From Diphasiastrum complanatum (taxonomy: Eukaryota; Streptophyta; Lycopodiopsida; Lycopodiales; Lycopodiaceae): 64,000 bases of DNA. Of this stretch, positions 59,355 through 64,000 are shown piece after piece. A program made the translations under genes and the position numbers. Numbering within the stretch: the stretch's first letter is position 1; every line of letters begins with the position of its first letter. Under the pieces are notes generated by a model. The model searched no databases. It was not told the origin of the DNA and saw only the letters and a program-made list of their open reading frames with translations. The DNA lies in NCBI GenBank assembly GCA_029204225.1, contig CM055098.1, positions 46,622,799-46,686,798 on the forward strand. Direction: 5' to 3'.

Positions 59355-60007
59355 TGTGAAAAACTCAGATCCAAAAGATGCTAAAGTTTCATAAAGATCT
59401 TGGCCATGGAAGTTATGCACATCTAGATTGAAAAAATGATAGAAATTGTGATGTTAAGCATACTAAACATCAACTAAACATCAAAATCTGATCATAAGCT
59501 TCCACAAACAGAAACTTGCTGTCCCTGTCCGTACTTCAGAGCCTACAACCTGCATTTCACACGTGTGAAGCCATAGCAACAAAGAAATCACAATTCTAGT
59601 GGCTAGAATGCAAGATATGAACAAAAAAGTGAGAGAGAAGAAGATGGACCTTCAAAGAGCATAACATTCATTCAATAGAATGAAAATGAGATGTGTACAT
59701 ACTCGTGGAGATGGCTATTTATAGCAGCCATAGTGCCTCTTGGCCACTTGTCTTATGATAGGCTAAAATTGGGGTCCAATAGGATTCACCCATATACCTA
59801 GAAATTTGGTCAAATAGGAATGCACCAAATTATGAGCCAATAGAAGAGCTCCACACTCGACCTCCTCTAATTAATGTGACCTCAAAAGTAGTGTACACAT
59901 ACTTTGGGCCTCTACATACATGTATGAACCTATCTCTAACTTTTATTTGGCCATAGGCCTACAAAATCTCAAGTTAGGAAAATACTACTAGTTGACAATT
60001 TTTCACA
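59355..60007 (-). repeat. Copia 5' LTR
   Basis: Right LTR copy, 653 bp. The target duplication GAAAT follows at 60008-60012. Confidence 0.95.
59715..59724 (-). promoter_or_regulatory. TATA box in the Copia 5' LTR
   Basis: CTATAAATAG on the minus strand, about 290 bp from the LTR's outer edge, is a good match to plant TATA boxes and the only strong one in the LTR. Transcription would begin about 30 bp further left. Confidence 0.6.
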
Positions 60008-61000
60008 GAAATCACGGTCATTTTGATTACATAGCGAAACTTTAATAAAACACCAGAAGAATAATTTGTCATGAACAACTAGACAAATTATCTTTCGTGA
60101 ATGATTCACGAAGAGCTAGACTAAGCTCGACTGACAATCAGTCGCGAATGATTCGTGAAAGACAAGACTAAATATTAGTCACCAACATCTAGACTAATAA
60201 TGACTTGCAAAGGACTGATTACCAGAGTGAGCGACAAGAAAATCAGACAGAATGAAAATAAGCATAGCAATATTGACAAAAATCTGAACGCAGAACAAAG
60301 AGTTGTTATCAGACTAAGTATAGCAAAATATACATGTCAATAATGTGGTAGAGCACAAGACTATAGCGGATGAAACCACGTGCTCTACAAAGCTAATTCA
60401 ATTCGTAAAGGAATGACACCTATTATTGACATTAAAGAATCAATGCGCAAGGCATCTACTTTGTCTATCTTTGATAAGCTTCTGATGCTATTGTATTACA
60501 CACACTTAATCTTCAATTTCTTAATCAATCTGAATACGCAAATGGTATTCAGTATATATACACAATGTTACAAGTGTGTAGATGAAGAAAGTACAAAGTG
60601 GATGTGCTGTCTGTAGGAGATCGTGGGTGGCTGCAGTCATTGTCAAGTCTATTAGCACAGTTGCATGGGGTGAGCGTGAAAAGGGTGCGACGTCAACCTT
60701 TGTTGAAGTGAACATTGGTGAAGATGCGAAAAATGTGTCACTCTGATGAAATGCCTTAGGATTTGATTTTCAGGTTGTCTTTGCTTCCTAGGGCACCTTT
60801 GGCATTTTGTAAGGCAGTGTCGCCTCTTTTTGCCTGTCACAAAACACTTGTAAAAAAACACAGTGTCGCGTTTTGTTCACCCATTCTTTGCTTGTGAGAA
60901 TTTACACGTAAATATGTACACTGCGTGACAACGTGAGTAAAAATGCAGCATGAACAAAGGTAGATTAAAATGGGATTTAGGAGAGTAGATAAATCTAACA
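60008..61000 (-). repeat. Copia family Y LTR between units B and C, right part
   Basis: Continues the LTR cut at 54146 and ends AATCTAACA before the polypurine complement CCCCCCTTAA. Together with 53969-54146 it gives one LTR of about 1.17 kb. Short words such as CGTGAATGATTCACGAAG form small inverted repeats in it. Confidence 0.8.
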
Positions 61001-64000
61001 CCCCCCTTAATTTGAGTCCATGAATGCCTTGATCTTGAGACTAAGCAATGTGCAAAATTTGTTGTGTACATTAACACTTAATGCTTTCGTGAATATATCC
61101 GCAACCATGTCCTATGTTTTGCAGTACGTTAAGCTTACCTCCTTGCTGAGAACCTTGCCTCTGATGTAGTGATATCTGATTTCAATGTGCTTACTCCTAG
61201 AGTGAATCTAGGTTGGTCGATAAGGCAATAGCACTCTCATTATCACAGAATAAAATTGTAGGGCTGTACTGATGCAGATTAACGTCTGACAGTAAATTTC
61301 TCAACCAAAATACTTCCTTAATAGATTGAGAAACAACAATGTATTCTAGTTCTGCAGAAGAAAGTGTGATAGAGGTTTGCTTACGACTGTTCCATGAGAT
61401 AGGACCATCGTTGAAGAAGAATGTAAATCCAGATGTGGACTTAAAATTGCCCACATCTCCTCCCCAGCTTGCATTAGAATACCTACTAAGTTGATGAAGA
61501 TTGTCATTGCTGACATCTCCATAGCAGATGCACTGGTCTATGGTAGCTCAAATACACCTCATCACTGTTATGAGAACCTTCCAATGGGTAATGCCAGGAT
61601 TAGCCATATATTGTCTGAGTGAGCTTACTGCAAAAGAGATATCTGGTCTTGTAGAAACCATAATGTACATGAGAGATCCAAGTGTCAATCGATAAGGATA
61701 CTCTCGCATCTGCTCCTCTTCCTACTTGGTCTGGGGACATTGGTCCTTTGAAAAATGTAGGCCTGGATCCATTGGTGAGTGAGCTAATTTACAATTCATT
61801 AGATTGTATTTGTTGAGATCATTGTGAAGATACCTTTGTTGAGCTAAGTAAATCAATCGTTTAGATCTGTCTCTATGGATTTTAATATCCAGACTGAAGT
61901 GAGCTTCACCCAGATCAGTCACTCAAACTGTGAATATAGCATCTGCTTGGAATCCTTGACCAAATTGGTATTGTTGCTGAGAAACGCATCATCCACGTAT
62001 AAGGTGATGATAATGAAGGATTGTTGTACTGACTTGGAATAGTTGTTGCAATCAGTAGTGCTTGGTTTACATCCTTGTTCGATGAGGAATGTGTAGATCC
62101 TCTAAAACCAAGCTCTGGCAGACTATTTCAAGCCGTACAGTGCTTTGTGGAGTTTACATAAATGATTCTTCATACTTTCCAGAATGTATCTTTCAGGCTG
62201 GATCATGTAGATATCTTCTTGTATGATTCCATTCAGATAAGCTGTTTGTACATCAAGTTGTACTTCAAGGTCGGCAGCTGCAGCATAAGACAATAGCATT
62301 CGGATCGACGAATGTTTGACTACTGGACCAAAAGTCTCGTTGAAGTCGATGTTTGGGATCTAAGTGAATCCTCATGCTACCAATCTTGCCTTCCTTCGAT
62401 CAATTGCTCCGTTGGCATTGTATTTGATCTTAAAGATCCATTTGCAATCAATGATATTGCAGCCAATAGGCTTCGACTAATGACCATGTCTGGTTCTTGA
62501 TCAAAGAGGAATACTCTCTATCCATAGCTTCTCTCCAGAGATCGGAGTCTGGTTGGTTGAGTGCCTCTTTGACTGTAGTCGATTCTTGTATCAAGAGACA
62601 TTCAGACTCATGAGTATGCCTTGTGGTCTGTGTGCGCACTCAGCTTGATTTTCTGGGAGGATTCGACTGATGAGCCACTCTTGGGACTTGTTGGTTGGTA
62701 GCAGCAACGTCATCGTCTAATTCGCTATCATGAAGTGGGTCGACAATAGACACGCCTGAGCCAGAGGCTCAAACTGTCGTGTGAATGGCAGGTGATGAAG
62801 GGTCTCCTGGAGCAATATCCTTGCCTTTGAGGTTGATGAACTGATCATCGATAAAGACTGTATCCTGGCTATACAAGATTTTTTGGGTATAAGTTGCAGT
62901 GGAGACAGCTTCAGCCCAAAATCTCTTGGGCAGCGATGCATGTGCTAGCATACATTTGGCTGATTCAACCAAGGTACAGTTCTTTCTCTCGGCTAAGCCA
63001 TTAGACTGAGGATTGTAAGGAGTGATGAATTGTTGCTCAACTCGATAGAGATATATTCTCCACCATTGTCTGACCTAAGAGCCTTGATCGTCCGTCCAGT
63101 CTCCTTTTTTCACGCTCCTTGAAGATTCTGAAGCAATTGAAGGCTTCTGATTTCTTCTTTATAAAATACACCATAGTCAAAATTCATCAATAAAAGTTAT
63201 AAAATATTTTGCATCTTTCAATTAAGGATAAATCATCAGGCCACAAATGTTGAATCTACAATGTCTAACAATCCTCTAGCAATATGTTCATAGCTTGATT
63301 TAAATGGTTTCCTAGTCTATTTACCAACTAAATGGTCTTGACAGACAGGTAACATTATATTCTTGATCTTGGTCAAGATCAAGAACAATATATTGTCTAG
63401 ACATTTGTTGCACAACAGCATGATTCATTTGACCAAGTTTGTAATGCCAAAGTAAACTTTTATTTGCATGAATAGACGTACTGAGTGCCTGACTAGAGGC
63501 AGAAAAGCAATTACTTCATTTATACAAGTATCCATGTCTCTTTCCGAGTGCTTGGATCTTGCATGTCCTGTCAACTACTTTGCACTGATCACATTCGAAA
63601 TCTACTTTATGTCCTAGATCTGTGATTATGCTTAAAGAGAGCAGATTCGTAGACAAATTTGATACATACATGACTTTAGAAAGTAGCTTAGACTAATCAT
63701 TTGCAAAGCTTAATCTTACAGTACCTTCACATTTAATAGCTTGTGTGCTATTGTTGCCAAGGTGAACAAATTTCTGGGTATTGTAAGATGTATAGGACTC
63801 GAAACAGCCAATGAGACTGGTCATGTGCTGAGTGGCTCCTGAATCCAGGAACCAAGAACTATCGTCGGATGCTCCTTGATGGTTGGTCATGAAGGCATCA
63901 TGATCCGCTTCTTGAATAGGCTGTGGAGCTTCTGCAGCTACATTTGCCACTTGATTCAACAGCCCCTTGTTGTTGTTCTTTGCTTTAAGTATCTCTCAAT
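61001..64000 (-). pseudogene. Copia family Y, unit C internal region (runs off the window)
   Basis: Nearly identical to unit B at a fixed shift of 10,951 bp; the shift becomes 10,950 after a 1-bp deletion near 63108. It carries the same stops and the same integrase deletion. RNase H at 61454-61197, RT about 61700-62640, integrase about 62717-63180 and protease 63959-63693, where DSG is intact (SSWFLDSGATQHMTSL) unlike unit B. Gag would lie beyond the right edge. Confidence 0.85.

Larger units (their letters stand above)
54147..60007 (-). mobile_element. Complete, very young Copia element
   Basis: LTRs of 653 bp at 54147-54799 and 59355-60007 (TGTGAAAAAC ... TTTTTCACA) look identical throughout. 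GAAAT flanks both sides (54142-54146 and 60008-60012). On the minus strand the order is 5' LTR, primer site TGGTATCAGAGCAT, 0.6-kb leader, one 1,316-codon gag-pol frame, polypurine tract GAAGAGGGAG, 3' LTR. Every part needed for transposition is visible, and nothing seen is broken. It sits inside an LTR of the family Y array. Its gag is closely related to the decayed element at 1156-2999. Confidence 0.95.

Overview
The window reads as nuclear DNA of a land plant, most likely a seed plant. It is AT-rich, dominated by nested Ty1/Copia and Ty3/Gypsy LTR retrotransposons and CACTA-type DNA transposon remains, full of (CT)n/(GA)n microsatellites, and its cellular genes have short GT-AG introns. There are no operons, tRNA or rRNA genes, or CRISPR arrays that I can see. 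I cannot name the species.

Layout. 1-4.1 kb: a decayed Copia-type element (+) that keeps gag and protease but has no integrase or RT, followed by an LTR and primer-binding site of a second Copia in the opposite direction. 4.5-14.5 kb: a zone of DNA-transposon genes. Minus-strand exons form a Ulp1-like cysteine protease (4.6-5.8 kb), a TNP1/Transposase_24-like gene (6.1-8.6 kb) and a second, better preserved TNP1-like four-exon gene (9.8-11.5 kb). Plus-strand fragments give a transposase-associated zinc domain (13.6 kb) and a SET-like piece (14.0 kb). 15.9-21.8 kb is the only clearly cellular island. It holds two diverged copies of an F-box gene fragment plus downstream promoter sequence and, between them, a four-exon gene for a 110-residue secreted precursor. 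Its two middle exons each encode a peptide with the D-Y-x-x-P-x-x-x-P-P pattern of the RGF/GOLVEN/CLEL root-growth peptides. 22.0-24.8 kb: a microsatellite-packed block ending in a CACTA-like terminus.

25-45 kb: Gypsy gag/LTR fragments and two tandem units of a Copia family, which appear to share one LTR. The first unit is split by a 9,013-bp Gypsy element (31272-40284) with 1,218-bp LTRs, an AGTCA target duplication, a tRNA-Asp primer site, an intact gag-protease ORF, a pol broken by in-frame stops, and an extra 186-residue ORF of unknown function after pol. 45.3-64 kb: three head-to-tail units (minus strand) of another decayed Copia family, again separated by single LTRs. The LTR between units two and three is split by a structurally complete, very young Copia (54147-60007) with LTRs that look identical, a GAAAT target duplication and an intact 1,316-residue polyprotein.

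The item most worth attention is the secreted-peptide gene at 18276-19324, which six-frame ORF scanning misses because all its exons are 83 to 89 bp. Its two hormone-like repeats lie in separate phase-1 exons, and a third, dead copy of the repeat exon lies 2.5 kb upstream.
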